Source: Anastrepha obliqua
Lineage: Eukaryota; Arthropoda; Insecta; Diptera; Tephritidae
Reading direction: 5' to 3'
Assembly (NCBI RefSeq): GCF_027943255.1
Contig: NC_072895.1
Coordinates: 23,844,001-23,908,000 of the forward strand
Length of the DNA stretch: 64,000 nt
The notes under the pieces are model-generated. The model did not search any database and had not been told where the DNA came from. It was given only the letters and a program-made list of their open reading frames with translations. Position numbers and translations under genes: made by a program. Positions 44,029-56,194 of the stretch are shown one piece after another; position 1 is the stretch's first letter; the number at the start of each line of letters is the position of its first letter.

Positions 44029-45014
44029 GGCAAGTTGCTACTTAAATCTATTTAAGTGCTCACTAATGGCAATCGAATCACGTCAGCTCTACTCTACATG
44101 AACGCTTAATGAAATTTCTAATTTGCCCTTCATAAGACTCATCAATCAGTGACTGCTTCAAGCCATTCATCAACACCCAAATAAATACTCAAGCCAATAA
44201 AATTCTTGGTTGATTGAAAATGTTTCCTTCCGTAACATATTTGACGACACTTCAATTACGATCATTTTCCGCATGATAAAATCTTGCACAACGGTAATTT
44301 TATATACATAGATTCTGGCATTTTAGGTCATTCACATATTAGCTACTAATGTTCCTGCTTTCGGATTTCGGTAGTAAAATTATATGAACAAGCAAAACAG
44401 TCTTAGCAGCCTTCTTAAAGAGTAAAGTACGAGTCTGCGGCAAAATGTTGCTAATAAGCAGTGCAATACTTCTCCTCAACTCTCCACTGTCGGTGGCTCA
44501 CTTCTCAAGCAACTGGCACCTCGCAAACACTTCGAGCATCAACATCAGCCAAATTATAAACAAAATTCAAGTGGAGCGAGAAATCTACTCATTTCTCATT
44601 ATCAACGCCCACGACTCAAGTCAGAGTTGTCTTTGTGACGATTCCATTCGAATTCTCAGCGCTTATGGCACTGTTAGGCTACTGCAAGCAAACAGCTCTT
44701 GCTCGCACACGCCCAGCCACTCCAATGATAAAATCCTAGTGATTCGTTGTTTACCGAATAGATTTGTGTCGGATTCATTGGAGGCGATGGTCGGTTGTCT
44801 CAAAAATAAACGCAATATCCGCATTCTCTTCATCTGGGATACCGAGTACAAGACTGAATGGATAAAAAACCGTGAAGAACTTCAACAACAGCAACAACTA
44901 CTTTTCGAATACTGCGCCCAAATGCGCTTATTGAACGTGATCAGCATTTACAGAGACTACGTGGACGATGGACACTTCTATACTTTTAGCTACTTTCCTC
45001 AGTTCCATGTCCAA
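44029..45014. other. Arm-to-arm identity tract (right copy)
   Basis: Identical over 986 bp to the reverse complement of 13,504-14,489. It covers 416 bp upstream of IR-A' and codons 1-190. The first mismatches are at 44,028 and 45,015, with four substitutions within the next ~40 bp on the coding side. Confidence 0.8.
44398..44402 (+). promoter_or_regulatory. Candidate initiator of IR-A'
   Basis: CAGTC stands 47 nt before the ATG, with an AT-rich AAAATTATATG stretch about 15-20 nt upstream. The same spacing is kept in IR-A (14,116-14,120) and IR-D (29,256-29,260). Support is conservation and spacing only. Confidence 0.3.
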
Positions 45015-46346
45015 AGTAAAACAATGAAGGAGGATTGCTTTCCCGATCGCATCAGAGACATGAAGGGTGTCGCCATACGTTTTATTCCCGAGAGTGTTGA
45101 ACCATGGATTATTGTGTGGCGTGACCGGTTTGGTAATTTTCAGGTTACTGGGATTGTGGCAAAACTTTTGCGTGAATTCGCTAAACGAAACAATGGTACA
45201 CTAACCTATTCGGTGATTGATAATTTGACGCCAATACCAAATATGTTAGCGTTATTAGAGAATGATACTGCCGACATAGTGACTGGAATCGGAAGTTCAA
45301 GCTTAAAGACAGCTGGTGTTGATACTTCAGCACCTTTGCTGTCAATTGATTGGATTATTATGCTGCCTTTACCTCCCCTAGTACCCGACAGCGAAGTACT
45401 TTTATTTCTGCTCAATTCTGTGTTGGGACTATTTCTTCTGTTACTACTCCTCATCTTCTCATTCGTTCTTACATTGGAAGGTTTACTTTGGCGGCGACGT
45501 TCTCCAAAAAACAGTTTACGTTTCTTCATTTGGATATTCACCAATGTTGTGCTCCGTAGTATAATTGGTCAGCCCTCGTGCTCGGTCGTTCACCTTAAGG
45601 CGAAATTCACAAAACGTTTTATTTACATTTTTCTCTTGCTCAGTGGCATTTTCATGAGCACATTTATTGCAGCTGGTCTTAAATCGTATTTAACCAGCAA
45701 TCCACATAAGTACTCCCGTCTAACAACGTTCGAGGAGTTCATAAATTCAGAAATAAAAGTTAAAGCAAGTGAAAAACTATATCGCACTCTGGCTTTTTTT
45801 ATCAATCCGAAATACGTCGGAACCATGGAAAACAAATTCATAATTGAACCATCGCTCGAGCTACTGCAACATCAGCGTTCCTCTTTAGATACACGATTTG
45901 GTTATACACTAGGTGACCCATTGTGGAAGGCAATGTCAACACATCAGTCGTATTTACCGCGACCACTCTTCTATGTGAGCGAAAAAATCAATGTGATAAA
46001 AAATCTTCTACTGTCAATACCTTTGCAAGAGCACTCCATTTATAAGGAAGCGATCAACAATATGATCCATCAGGCACAAAGTGTAGGACTCACTGAGTTG
46101 TGGATCCGTCAGATCTATGATGACTTGCTGATGGCGAAAATAATTAATAGAACTATAGTGAAGCCCGCTGTATATGAACCATTGGACTTGGAACATTTCC
46201 ACTGGTTGTGGTGGATGTACGGCTTTGGCGTGAGCTTATCCGTTTTGGTATTTTGCGCCGAGGTTTGGTATTACAAAAGGACGCAAAAGAAGGCTGTAGG
46301 CGAGCTGAGGAGATTGAAGAGGAGAGTTCGAAACGGGAGGAAATGA
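44445..46346 (+). CDS. Divergent ionotropic receptor IR-A' (633 aa)
   Basis: Intact mirror copy of IR-A with the same plan: signal peptide 1-18, S1 about 205-310, TM1 318-348, pore loop 358-380, TM2 391-413, S2 425-575, TM3 585-608. The first 190 residues equal IR-A. About 28 residues differ afterwards, several matching IR-D instead (for example FIAAG for YITAG in TM2, AINN for ALNN, SVGL for SIGL). The promoter flank is identical to that of IR-A for 416 bp, so both may be expressed in the same cells. No lesion is seen. Confidence 0.9.
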   Translation: MLLISSAILLLNSPLSVAHFSSNWHLANTSSINISQIINKIQVEREIYSFLIINAHDSSQSCLCDDSIRILSAYGTVRLLQANSSCSHTPSHSNDKILVIRCLPNRFVSDSLEAMVGCLKNKRNIRILFIWDTEYKTEWIKNREELQQQQQLLFEYCAQMRLLNVISIYRDYVDDGHFYTFSYFPQFHVQSKTMKEDCFPDRIRDMKGVAIRFIPESVEPWIIVWRDRFGNFQVTGIVAKLLREFAKRNNGTLTYSVIDNLTPIPNMLALLENDTADIVTGIGSSSLKTAGVDTSAPLLSIDWIIMLPLPPLVPDSEVLLFLLNSVLGLFLLLLLLIFSFVLTLEGLLWRRRSPKNSLRFFIWIFTNVVLRSIIGQPSCSVVHLKAKFTKRFIYIFLLLSGIFMSTFIAAGLKSYLTSNPHKYSRLTTFEEFINSEIKVKASEKLYRTLAFFINPKYVGTMENKFIIEPSLELLQHQRSSLDTRFGYTLGDPLWKAMSTHQSYLPRPLFYVSEKINVIKNLLLSIPLQEHSIYKEAINNMIHQAQSVGLTELWIRQIYDDLLMAKIINRTIVKPAVYEPLDLEHFHWLWWMYGFGVSLSVLVFCAEVWYYKRTQKKAVGELRRLKRRVRNGRK

Positions 46347-46423
46347 CTTTAGAGTTAGATGTAACCTTCGTCATTTCAAAGTGGACATTCACTCATAAGG
46401 GAAATGTTCAATTGAACAGAAAC

Positions 46424-46433
46424 AATAAATAAA
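46424..46433 (+). terminator. Poly(A) signals of IR-A'
   Basis: Two overlapping AATAAA hexamers about 80 nt past the stop codon, mirrored after IR-A and partly after IR-D. Confidence 0.6.
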
Positions 46434-47420
46434 GACAGTATCTCTCATATTTATAAGGACGTTATACCTAATATCAATGCACTGTAATTCAATGTTTGTA
46501 AGTAAAATTGCTGTAGAATCTACTATGTATGCAAAATGTAGTAAACAAAATAAAAAAATGCAAATAGAAATGAGTGAAAATAATTTGCTATAAAATATTG
46601 GGCTTCCATGTACATCATGGGAGCGAGGTGAGTATATGTATGTATATACGGACCGCATATATGTATATGTATAGATCTGATCTGGCATCATGCAACTATT
46701 AGAGCCTCATGAAAGGACGGAAGGCATTCGTTATACTAAAGAAACTTATTTAGACAGGTCCTTGATAGTTCGTTCAATAAATTGGAAAAGTATTCCACTT
46801 TGTTTAACGAAGCAGAGGGCGAATAGCAAATAAAAATAATTGAAAAAAATAATTGCCTATATTTCCCTATGTTTAGCTACCATATTTGAAAAAGGAGGTG
46901 TTTGATGTAGTAATAAGAAATTAAGCGTTTGGTACATGACACTTTGCGGCACCGAAATATATTTCGGGAGTGATGTTACATTTTTTATAATCGATTTTCA
47001 TCAAATCGAATTACACAAGAAATTAAATATGACAAACACCTCCAAAACCTTGCCTTATAGTTATTAAAAAAAAAATCGGATTATCGCACCTTTGCGTACT
47101 TAAAGCCCTATAACTTAGTTGATTATCAACCGCTTCATCAAAATGTCCAATAAAAAAAATTAATTCTGGGTTGCAGTTTCATAGATCCTTCATAGCTCAT
47201 TCAATACTAGGATAGATTAGGATAGATTAGTTTTGGTTGAGTGGCCGTCATTTGACGCACTTAGGCTTGAATACAGTAATTCCATTGTGACACCACTAAA
47301 GCGCGCCCTTTACACTCCTGAGTCTTCTCTGAATCAACTTGTGGATTTAATAAACTTTCTTACTAAGCTAAGCTTCTAAGTTTAAGCATCTTTATAAAAT
47401 CTTAAATCTGTCAGAAATGA
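46434..47420 (+). repeat. IR-A' downstream block, repeated after IR-D
   Basis: Collinear with 31,290-32,295 downstream of IR-D, apart from an approximately 110 bp gap near 46,676 in this copy. Its distal part (47,160-47,420) also matches 830-1,080 at the left edge of R1. It links IR-A' to repeat R2 with no gene between. Confidence 0.7.
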
Positions 47421-49130
47421 GCAAGGTTAGGTTAAGTTGAAGCGGTTGTCCATTGTAGGACACACTCAGGCGCATGGCCCATTGTGATGCCGCATGGGGA
47501 GCTAGCCCCTATCCCTCCTGAAACCAGTGAGTGCTATTCAAAAATTTCGGGAGATCCTTAATTTCGACGCAGCCGAGGTCTTCTAACTCGTTGAAGAAAT
47601 GTCCGCCCAAAATGGCGAGTCTACGTCTGGATAGAGCAGGACAGTGACACAAAAGGTGCGGGATTGTCTCTTCCTCGTCTAGACAACTTCTGCAGAAGTC
47701 ATGTGCTTGCACACCCATTCTCTAGGCGTGCCTACCGATTAGGCAGAGCCCCGTAACAACTGAAATCAGTGTGTTAAGACTATGCTTATCTATGTTCGTC
47801 ATATACACCTCCGCCCACCGTGCCATCGAGCTTTGAGCCATTTGTGTATACATGGATGGACTCGCCATGTCTTACCACGTCTCGTTCCCACTCTGCCCTA
47901 GAGGGTAGGAGAGTCCCGAACGTTGTAGTGGCAAGTATAATCGGAACTGTATAATCCATCTTTCTGGGAAGCCCCAACGTGCCATCCAGTATTTTGCCGT
48001 GGCCATAGTCTGTGTTTGACCACTTAAAGTGCTCACCCTTATTGCTGCACTGCGCGCAATGCACTTTGCCTGCAGGTCTACCCGAAGGAAGTTTTATATC
48101 AGATGTAGTGCTTTCGATGGTGTGGTTGGCATTGCACCGGTTATAAGGACAGATGCAAGTCTTGGGCCCTGTCAACTTTTTTAATGTTCACGTCCTTCTC
48201 CAGGGCATTCAACCATATTGCAGTACCGTAGTAGAGAACTGGTCTAATTACTGCTGTGTACAACCAGTGTATCATTCTGGGTTTCAAACCCCATTTTTTT
48301 CCAGTGAGCCTTCCGCAGGAGTATAGCGCCGTCGTAGCTTTGCGTACTCTATCTCCGACTGTGAGCCCCAATTTAGCTTCCTATCTAGCACAAGTCCTAG
48401 ATATTTAGCGTTTTCTGTTACCCTAAGGGGTTTTCCTCCTAAAAGTATTTGTTGAAGAGCAGATATTTTATGTTTCCTGCTAAACAGTATCAGATCCGTT
48501 TTTCCAGACTTACTTCTAGTCCTCGACTTTTACACCAAAGTGATAGTCTATTCAGAGCTCTTTGTTGAAGATCACACATAGTTGGTAGGTGTTTGACAGA
48601 GATTGCTATTACAATATCATCGGCATATGAAATTATCTTGCCTCCCATTTTTTTCCAGTTGCTGAAGGAGATTATTGACGGTCAGGTTCCACAGAAGTGG
48701 GGAAATCATCCAACTCTGAGGTATACCGCTGATCGAGAATTTCTTAATGGATATTTCACCCAAATCTGCGCGTATCGTCCGCCCGACTAGCATTCGTTCT
48801 ATCAGCGAGACGAGTGCTCTGTTTACTCCCATTTCCGTTAGCGATTGGATAATTGCTTCCGGGTGTATGTTATTGAAAGCACCCTCGATGTCCAGAAAGA
48901 CAGCAAGAGTGTATTCCTTATAGTGAAGTGATTTCTCAATCGTGTCGACTAGCGAGTGGAGTGCTGTCTCTACTGATTTACCTTTGCTGCATGCATGTTG
49001 AGAGGGTGATAGCTTGTTGGTAATCTTTCCTTTGATGTGCCCATCTAGCAATCGCTCTAACGTTTTTAGCAGGAAGGATGATAGGCTAATCGGCCTGTAG
49101 TCCTTCGGTTTCGTATGGGTGGTTTTTCCT
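47421..49130 (-). mobile_element. LINE fragment inserted at left edge of R2
   Basis: The minus strand carries parts of one ORF2 in order: LFLDIEG-type RT palm (48,617-49,051; KLSPSQHACSKGKSVETALH, AVFLDIEGAFNNIHPEAIIQ), the thumb with KWGLKPRMIHWLYTAVIRPV (48,141-48,371), the start of an RNase H (IHVYTNGSKLDGTVGG, 47,786-47,900) and a C-terminal HDFCRSCLDEEETIPHLLCH zinc motif (47,509-47,718). Most of RNase H is deleted and frames are broken. It is absent at the matching place in R1 (about 1,080-1,110). The I/R1/Loa group is likely. Confidence 0.75.
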
Positions 49131-50518
49131 GCTTTTTTTTTTAATAATAAATAATTTTATTGTTGTCAACTCTATTACACGCTCAATTTGTACAAAAACC
49201 AGCTAATAATTTGTCAACAACAAATACAATACAAAACGAATGAATGCCACTGACAAGTGACTCCTGTCATTATTCAGATAATTAATAGATATGTAAACCT
49301 CAACTAGTTGATGTAAATAGTATTCATTGTTTTTTTTTTATTGTATTGCACCACACCCATTTGTGCCCGCTGCACCAATTATAATATCAACGGCGACCAC
49401 CATAAAAAACGACCAGCGTCAACATCAATTAAATTGATGTCAAAATCGCGTTAGGACGTTGGGGAAAGAAGGAGAATTATGATTTTGCCGAGGCACTTAC
49501 GAGCAGTGCGAAGCAGCGCGACCAAGAGGGAAGTCACTAGTCAAGCAATAATAGTCATTTGTCACCTTCACTGAACTAACAGCATTATTATAAATTATTG
49601 TCATCGGCAGTGGCTTTTGTTGTTGTAGTTGGGGCATAACTAATAGTCGCAATATACTCGCACAGTGGCGAGCAGATTTGGCTTAATGTTAGCCACATTT
49701 ATGCATTTCTGATTACTGTAGAGTCATTTTTGAAAATAATGCTATCAAATTTTTTAGTTAAATGCTTCAATTATTAAGAAATAAAATGAATTAGTTTAAG
49801 TTTACAAAAACAATATTTAAAAATAAAAAATATATTACAAAAATAGCAAAAAAAATATATTTAGCCAAATTCGCACGTATTCAAATTCGTCAGTAATGCT
49901 TTATTCTTAATACCGTTATCTTTGGTGTTGTTTTTTTGTTGCTAAAATGTACTGCTTCTTGACTCGCGATAAGGAAAAAGAAACTCAAAAACTCGTTTAG
50001 ATAACTGCTTCGTCCACAAACTTACTGCTTTGTTCAAATTAAAAGGACCCTTTTCATAAATTATTCGGAATAATGAAGATTGAAAAAACGGTTGCAGATG
50101 AAATTGTTTCATTAAAATTAACATTGATGGTCGCTTATCAAGGGAAATAGCACAACGCTAGGAAATTTACTATCAAACTGTCGCAATACGGGGTCCGGCA
50201 CTCGAGGGGTAACCAATTAAAAAGGTCATACAATTTAGTTTGCAAAATTACTTTTATTCAATTCAAAGTGAAAAATGTGTGAAAATAATTCAAAATTAAG
50301 AATCGATTTACTTTTGCTCGATATGCCGACCTTTTACCTTGACTATGGCCTTGAGACGGTCCAGAAACGAATCGCAAGCTGCCCGAATGTGACTTGTAGG
50401 TATTTTGGTCCACTTTGGACAAAGGCTTTTTTCAGCTCCTCGAGACCGGTGAATCTTTTAGTTCGGACTTTGCTCTCCAAAATGGCCCAAAGAGAATAAT
50501 CCATCGGATTCGTTTCTG

Positions 50519-51310
50519 GTGAATTTGCAAGCAGCAGCTGCTAATATGGGTATTTCGTGGGGCTTGATCGCCAACCTGGATGACTCAAACTACGCTGATG
50601 ACATCTGTCTGTTGTCACACAAATTCACGCATACTCGCATAAAGTCAAAGCTGGAGGGCGGAAGCGATTGCGGAGCTCAAGCAGGCCTGAGCATTAACAT
50701 TGCAAAAGCAAAGGTGATGTGCCTCAACACTGCCACTGAACCTTGAATCTTCCAGTTACGCGGTATTTACATCGCAGATGTGAACAAACTCTGCTATCTC
50801 GGAAGCATCATTAACAGAACTGGCGGGTCAGCAGCTAACATACGCAAACGAATAGCAAAAGTTGCGCTGTATTTGGCATATTAGACAAAGTTTGGAGATC
50901 TTCTTATCATATAATATATATCCAGGAGTAGGAAATTAAGAATCTTTGAATCAAACGTGAAGTCTGTCCTGCTGTATGGCTGCGAAACATGGAATACGAC
51001 AATGTGCGATGTACAAGCTCTGCAAGCATTCGTCATTCGTTTCCCCCGCAGGATTGTGCGCATTATCTGGCCAAACAGTATCTTCAACACTGACCTCTGG
51101 AGTTTGACGAGGCAGGCTCCTGTTGATCCCGATATTCTGCGACGAAAATGGAAATGGATGAGGCATACACTTCGGAAACCCCATGGAGATGTTGCAAAAG
51201 CAGTTTTAGACTGGTGCCCACAAGGAAGTCGCAGGCGGGAGAGATTATCCAACACGTGGAGTTGAAACAGAAGCGCTTCAAGCAAACCGTTCACAGCGGC
51301 AAAGCAAATT
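50519..51310 (+). pseudogene. Non-LTR reverse-transcriptase fragment (R2 copy)
   Basis: Counterpart of 2,526-3,310 with YADDICLLSH, VLLYGCETW and RRKWKWMRHTLRKPHGDV. It has a stop at 50,745 absent from R1 and a 1 bp loss near 50,862, while a NSIFNTDLW block near 51,080 is better kept here than in R1. Confidence 0.6.
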
Positions 51311-51474
51311 TCTTACATCGAATAAACCTAACTTTAACTTTTTGACCTGATAACGTCTTATAATTCGATGTAGCCGGCTGCACGCACCAAAAAATGCGTC
51401 GTTATCTTGCTCATGCGTCGTTACCTTGCTCATTAGTGTTACCTTGCTCATTTGTCGTTACCTTGCTCATTGTC

Positions 51475-52750
51475 GTTATGTTATGTTATGTTATGTTATG
51501 TTATGTTATGTTATGTTATGTTATGTTATGTTATGTTATGTTATGTTATGTTATGTTATGTTATGTTATGTTATGTTATGTTATGTTATGTTATGTTATG
51601 TTATGTTATGTTATGTTATGTTATGTTATGTTATGTTATGTTATGTTATGTTATGTTATGTTATGTTATGTTATGTTATGTTATGTTATGTTATGTTATG
51701 TTATGTTATGTTATGTTATGTTATGTTATGTTATGTTATGCTATGTTATGTTATGTTATGTTATGTTATGTTATGTTATGTTATGTTATGTTATGTTATG
51801 TTATGTTATGTTATGTTATGTTATGTTATGTTATGTTATGTTATGTTATGTTATGTTATGTTATGTTATGTTATGTTATGTTATGTTATGTTATGTTATG
51901 TTATGTTATGTTATGTTATGTTATGTTATGTTATGTTATGTTATGTTATGTTATGTTATGTTATGTTATGTTATGTTATGTTATGTTATGTTATGCTATG
52001 TTATGTTATGTTATGCTATGTTATGTTATGTTATGTTATGTTATGTTATGTTATGTTATGTTATGTTATGTTATGTTATGTTATGTTAAGTTATGTTATG
52101 TTATGTTATGTTATGTTATGTTATGTTATGTTAAGTTATGTTATGTTATGTTATGTTATGTTATGTTATGTTATGTTATGTTATGCTATGTTATGTTATG
52201 TTATGTTATGCTATGTTATGTTATGTTATGTTATGTTATGTTATGTTATGTTATGTTATGTTATGTTATGTTATGTTATGTTATGTTATGTTATGTTATG
52301 TTATGTTATGTTATGTTATGTTATGTTATGTTATGTTATGTTATGTTATGTTATGTTATGTTATGTTATGTTATGTTATGTTATGTTATGTTATGTTATG
52401 TTATGTTATGTTATGTTATGTTATGTTATGTTATGTTATGTTATGTTATGTTATGTTATGTTATGTTATGTTATGTTATGTTATGTTATGTTATGTTATG
52501 TTATGTTATGTTATGTTATGTTATGTTATGTTATGTTATGTTATGTTATGTTATGTTATGTTATGTTATGTTATGTTATGTTATGTTATGTTATGTTATG
52601 TTATGTTATGTTATGTTATGTTATGTTATGTTATGTTATGTTATGTTATGTTATGTTATGTTATGTTATGTTATGTTATGTTATGTTATGTTATGTTAAG
52701 TTATGGTATGGTATTGTATGTTACGTTATGTTATGATATGTTATGTTATG
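51475..52750. repeat. (TTATG)n satellite, expanded copy
   Basis: About 245 pentamer units, near perfect, with a few TATGC and AAGTT variants clustered near 51,741, 51,995-52,015, 52,088-52,135 and 52,185-52,211. It ends with the same degenerate units as the R1 array, which is about 3.5 times shorter. The variant units cluster and seem to mark sub-blocks that were copied together. Confidence 0.95.
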
Positions 52751-54207
52751 ACATATCTTTCATGAATTTGATAAATGTTTCGTCATTTTTCACGTTTCTG
52801 TAAATGTAACTTGATCAATTCCATTGCGATTCCATTTACCTCCTTCTCTATATCCATACAAAATATCTATCAAACAAATAAAATTAAAATTTTCTTTTGA
52901 AAAATGCAACCATTTCATCAGTTTTTTCTTATGACGTTGTCACGTTTAACTATCGTCAGTAAACCGACTTTAGAGAGAACCTCTTTTTGTTAAGGCCCTA
53001 GGCTCCTTCTAGGAGCCACGAAAAAATATATATATGCATGCTTTCTTCTGATTAAATCATCCACAGCAATATTTTTTGCATGTACTTTAATTAGTTTTAA
53101 CCCTGTAATTACATTAACTCTTTAAAAAATATAACACCATTTTGTCTTTGTTCAAAGTTGGTCTTTTATCGAAAGTTCAAGTACATTTCAAAACCAAATA
53201 ATTATTTTCAAAACGAATGCTAACCAATCGAATGAAAAGCTAATAGGCTCACAAAAAAACCAAATAAAAAATGCGAGCAATTAATAAACACAAAGTAAGA
53301 GCAACAGCCAGCGAAAGGTGAGCATTAAATGGGAGGCAACTTCATCGATAATCCGCTGTAAGGTCAGCATTTCACATCAAACCTTCGATAATGGCATTGA
53401 TGAAGAGCCAACAACAAACTGATATATTTAAATTACAACACAAAAAATGTTAACCACTACACATGCGATGTCTTGCTAATGGCGGAGGAGGGAGTGCAAA
53501 GTGCGCTAACACCAAAAAAAGCAAAAACAAAAAAACTCTACAAAACAATTTTCGCCTCTAGCTACTGACGGGGTAGAGTGAAGAGTTCGGTCTTGATTAG
53601 GCGGAATGGCATGAAAGGAGAGCGAATAGTTACCGAAATCGCAGAAATGTGAAAATGCAAAGGTAAACACTAATTACTAACGAACGAACGAAATGAGCGT
53701 AGTTCAAAAGCCAACAAAAAAATGCAAAATTTTAGCGCTAACAGCATCACGGCACGGCAATCGAATAGCGCGGGTGGTATTGATGAGCGCTTACGGTGGT
53801 GAGGTACCACCGCAGCTGTATGTAATGAGGGTCGGAGTGTTTGAAAGTAGGAGAGCTGCTACCATTATTACTGGCGGCAAATACCAAAGGTTAATACGCT
53901 GAGCGGCCAAAGAAAAAAATACACCGATTGCGCAAATATCGGATATTGAAAATAATAAAAAAATTACGAAATGCTTAAATTTGTATTTTGTAATTCGCAA
54001 AACGCAATTCGGTCGATTCCCATGTCCAATTTGTGGTAAATTATGCACATAAAGTAGGAATTTGACAATTTTGACAGCATCCCAAAAATTTACTGAGCAA
54101 AAACAAAAAAACGCAATTCAAAAAATAAAGGCAAACTGTAAAGCCAATTCAAAATGAAAATTTAATTGAATAAGAAAGTAATTATTTGGTGATTACTCGG
54201 TACACTG

Positions 54208-55020
54208 TTTTGCCTCGATACACTGTTTTGCGCGAACTACAAACTTTTCGAAAGAGTGTTTCAGGTCATTGACCGGAATTCAGAATGTCCTTCAGGATGT
54301 CGGTACAAGCCTTTTTGATGGCTATTACGGACGCCAGATTTTTTCCTTTCATAGCGAAATGCAATTTTCCGAATATGTAGAAGCCACACGGAGCCACACC
54401 AGGCGAATACGGTAAGTGATTGATGGTTGAAATGCGATTTCCATTCAAAAACTCAGTCACAAGAGTGGATCGATAAGTTGGTGCATTCTCATGCAATAAC
54501 CGCCAGCTTCCTCCTTCGCGGTATTCATGGCGAATTCGACAAATGCGATGCAACAAACGCTTCAAAACGCCAAGATAGAAAATCGCATTGACGGTTTGGC
54601 CCGATGGCACGCACTTCTAGTAGATAATTCCCTTGGCATCGTAAAACTAAATGAGCATCGGCTTGTTTTTTGACTTCTCCAAACGCGATTTCTTGGGTAG
54701 TGGCTCGTCTGGGGCCTTCCTCTCGCCACTTTAACACTTAGTTTCAAGTTAATGTTGGAAATACCACGTTTTATCACCAGTTACAATGTTGTAAAGGAAA
54801 TTCTCGTCTTTCTCGCTTCTTTAATGGTCGGTTAATTTGTGCGGAATGAAAGGTGCACAGACCTCTCGTAAGCCCAAATGATTAGTTAAAATGCGATAAA
54901 TAGTTGTTTTGGAGATATTCAGCTCCAATTCCATGAAATTAAACGATAATTTCGGTTCATTTTTGATAAATTTACGAACAATTTAGATGGAGTTTATGGT
55001 GATTACTGATTTTGGTCATA
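54208..55020 (-). pseudogene. Mariner-like relic (R2 copy)
   Basis: Counterpart of 5,870-6,675 without the 3' terminal repeat. Minus-strand reading includes HENAPTYRSTLV and YSPGVAPCGFYIF, in which the third catalytic Asp is also lost (CG for CD). The second mariner N-terminal remnant follows at 55,003-55,254. Confidence 0.65.
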
Positions 55021-56194
55021 CGGGTTCACTTCACAACTGGTTTGGCGACCGTTCTCCTTCAAAAGTGATTTGAGATGTTCTTCATCGAATTCAGAAGGTC
55101 CTCCGCTGCTGGACCATTTCCGTGATTTTTGCCTCCTGGGTACTCCATTGCTAAGTCTCAAAGCTATTGAAAAATTAAATAACTGAAAAATAGAATTAAC
55201 ATAGTTTTGTAGAGCAGAAAGATTTCTATCGAATAAGCACTTACGCCTTGCCAAACAGCAAACAAAGCGTTGTAAAATAAAAGAAAAAAAGGGCTATGAA
55301 CTTATTTCCCAATCCAATAGTTTTACGAGATCTCGTTTGGTATACGACGAAGACGGCATAAAACTATAGAGCCCTAAAATTATAAAAAATAAATAAAAGT
55401 TATGCCACAAATTAATAGAAAACCTCAATCCAAACCTGCACCATTACCATAATTCTCACTAATTGGGCAAATGAAGGCCATTACTATGGCCGTTCGTTTA
55501 TGACTTTCCGTATAGGGTGTGCCTGTATGCAAATAAATTCCACATAAGTTGAACAAACTTATCACCGTTCCGCTCAAATGACCGAGGCTCATGCAGATGA
55601 CTTTCGAGTGTGATTTACAATAAAATATTTTGCAGTTGAGCGGCGACAAACAATAACAAATATGAAGCATAAAATTGAAAATTAATCACTTTGACTTATT
55701 CAAGCTTATGCTGCTTATGTGTGTACTGGTACATATACATACATACATATTTATATGAAAGTAGTTCCGGATTATGTTGTAAATAGCAATAGCAGCAACA
55801 ACAGTTGCGAAATATTGACGCCATTAAAAATGTTCGATTGCTGACCTGCTGTGAAAGATAGATTAAAAATCGAAATTTAATTAATAAAAAATTATAATAA
55901 CGGGATGGATGTATGCAAATAAAAGCACTTGCGATGTGCACAGAATTAAGAATTAATTAATTTAAATGTTAAAATTTCACAACAATACCTTAGTTCAATA
56001 ATCCAAAGCCAACAAAAATAAAATTTAATTGAATTTTATTCCTCATTATTTGACAAGAAACCGCTTAAAATTATGTAATAAAAATTTATCTCCAGCTGGG
56101 TTCATATGTTTAATAGCTTCCGTGAAATTTATTTTATCAAATAAATATAGGGTGACCAGAAGTGATTAATTTGTATACAGTTGAATCAGATCAC

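Larger units (their letters stand above)
32316..46690 (-). repeat. Right arm of large inverted duplication (IR-C', IR-B', IR-A')
   Basis: This arm is the inverted counterpart of 11,743-22,570. It is longer mainly through four insertions: a mariner (33,321-34,600), a piggyBac relic (about 34,995-36,350), a TIR element (36,455-36,815) and a LINE fragment (40,482-41,664). A few hundred bp of minisatellite are lost at the piggyBac site. The shared arm DNA differs by several percent, apart from the identical tract at 44,029-45,014. Confidence 0.9.
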
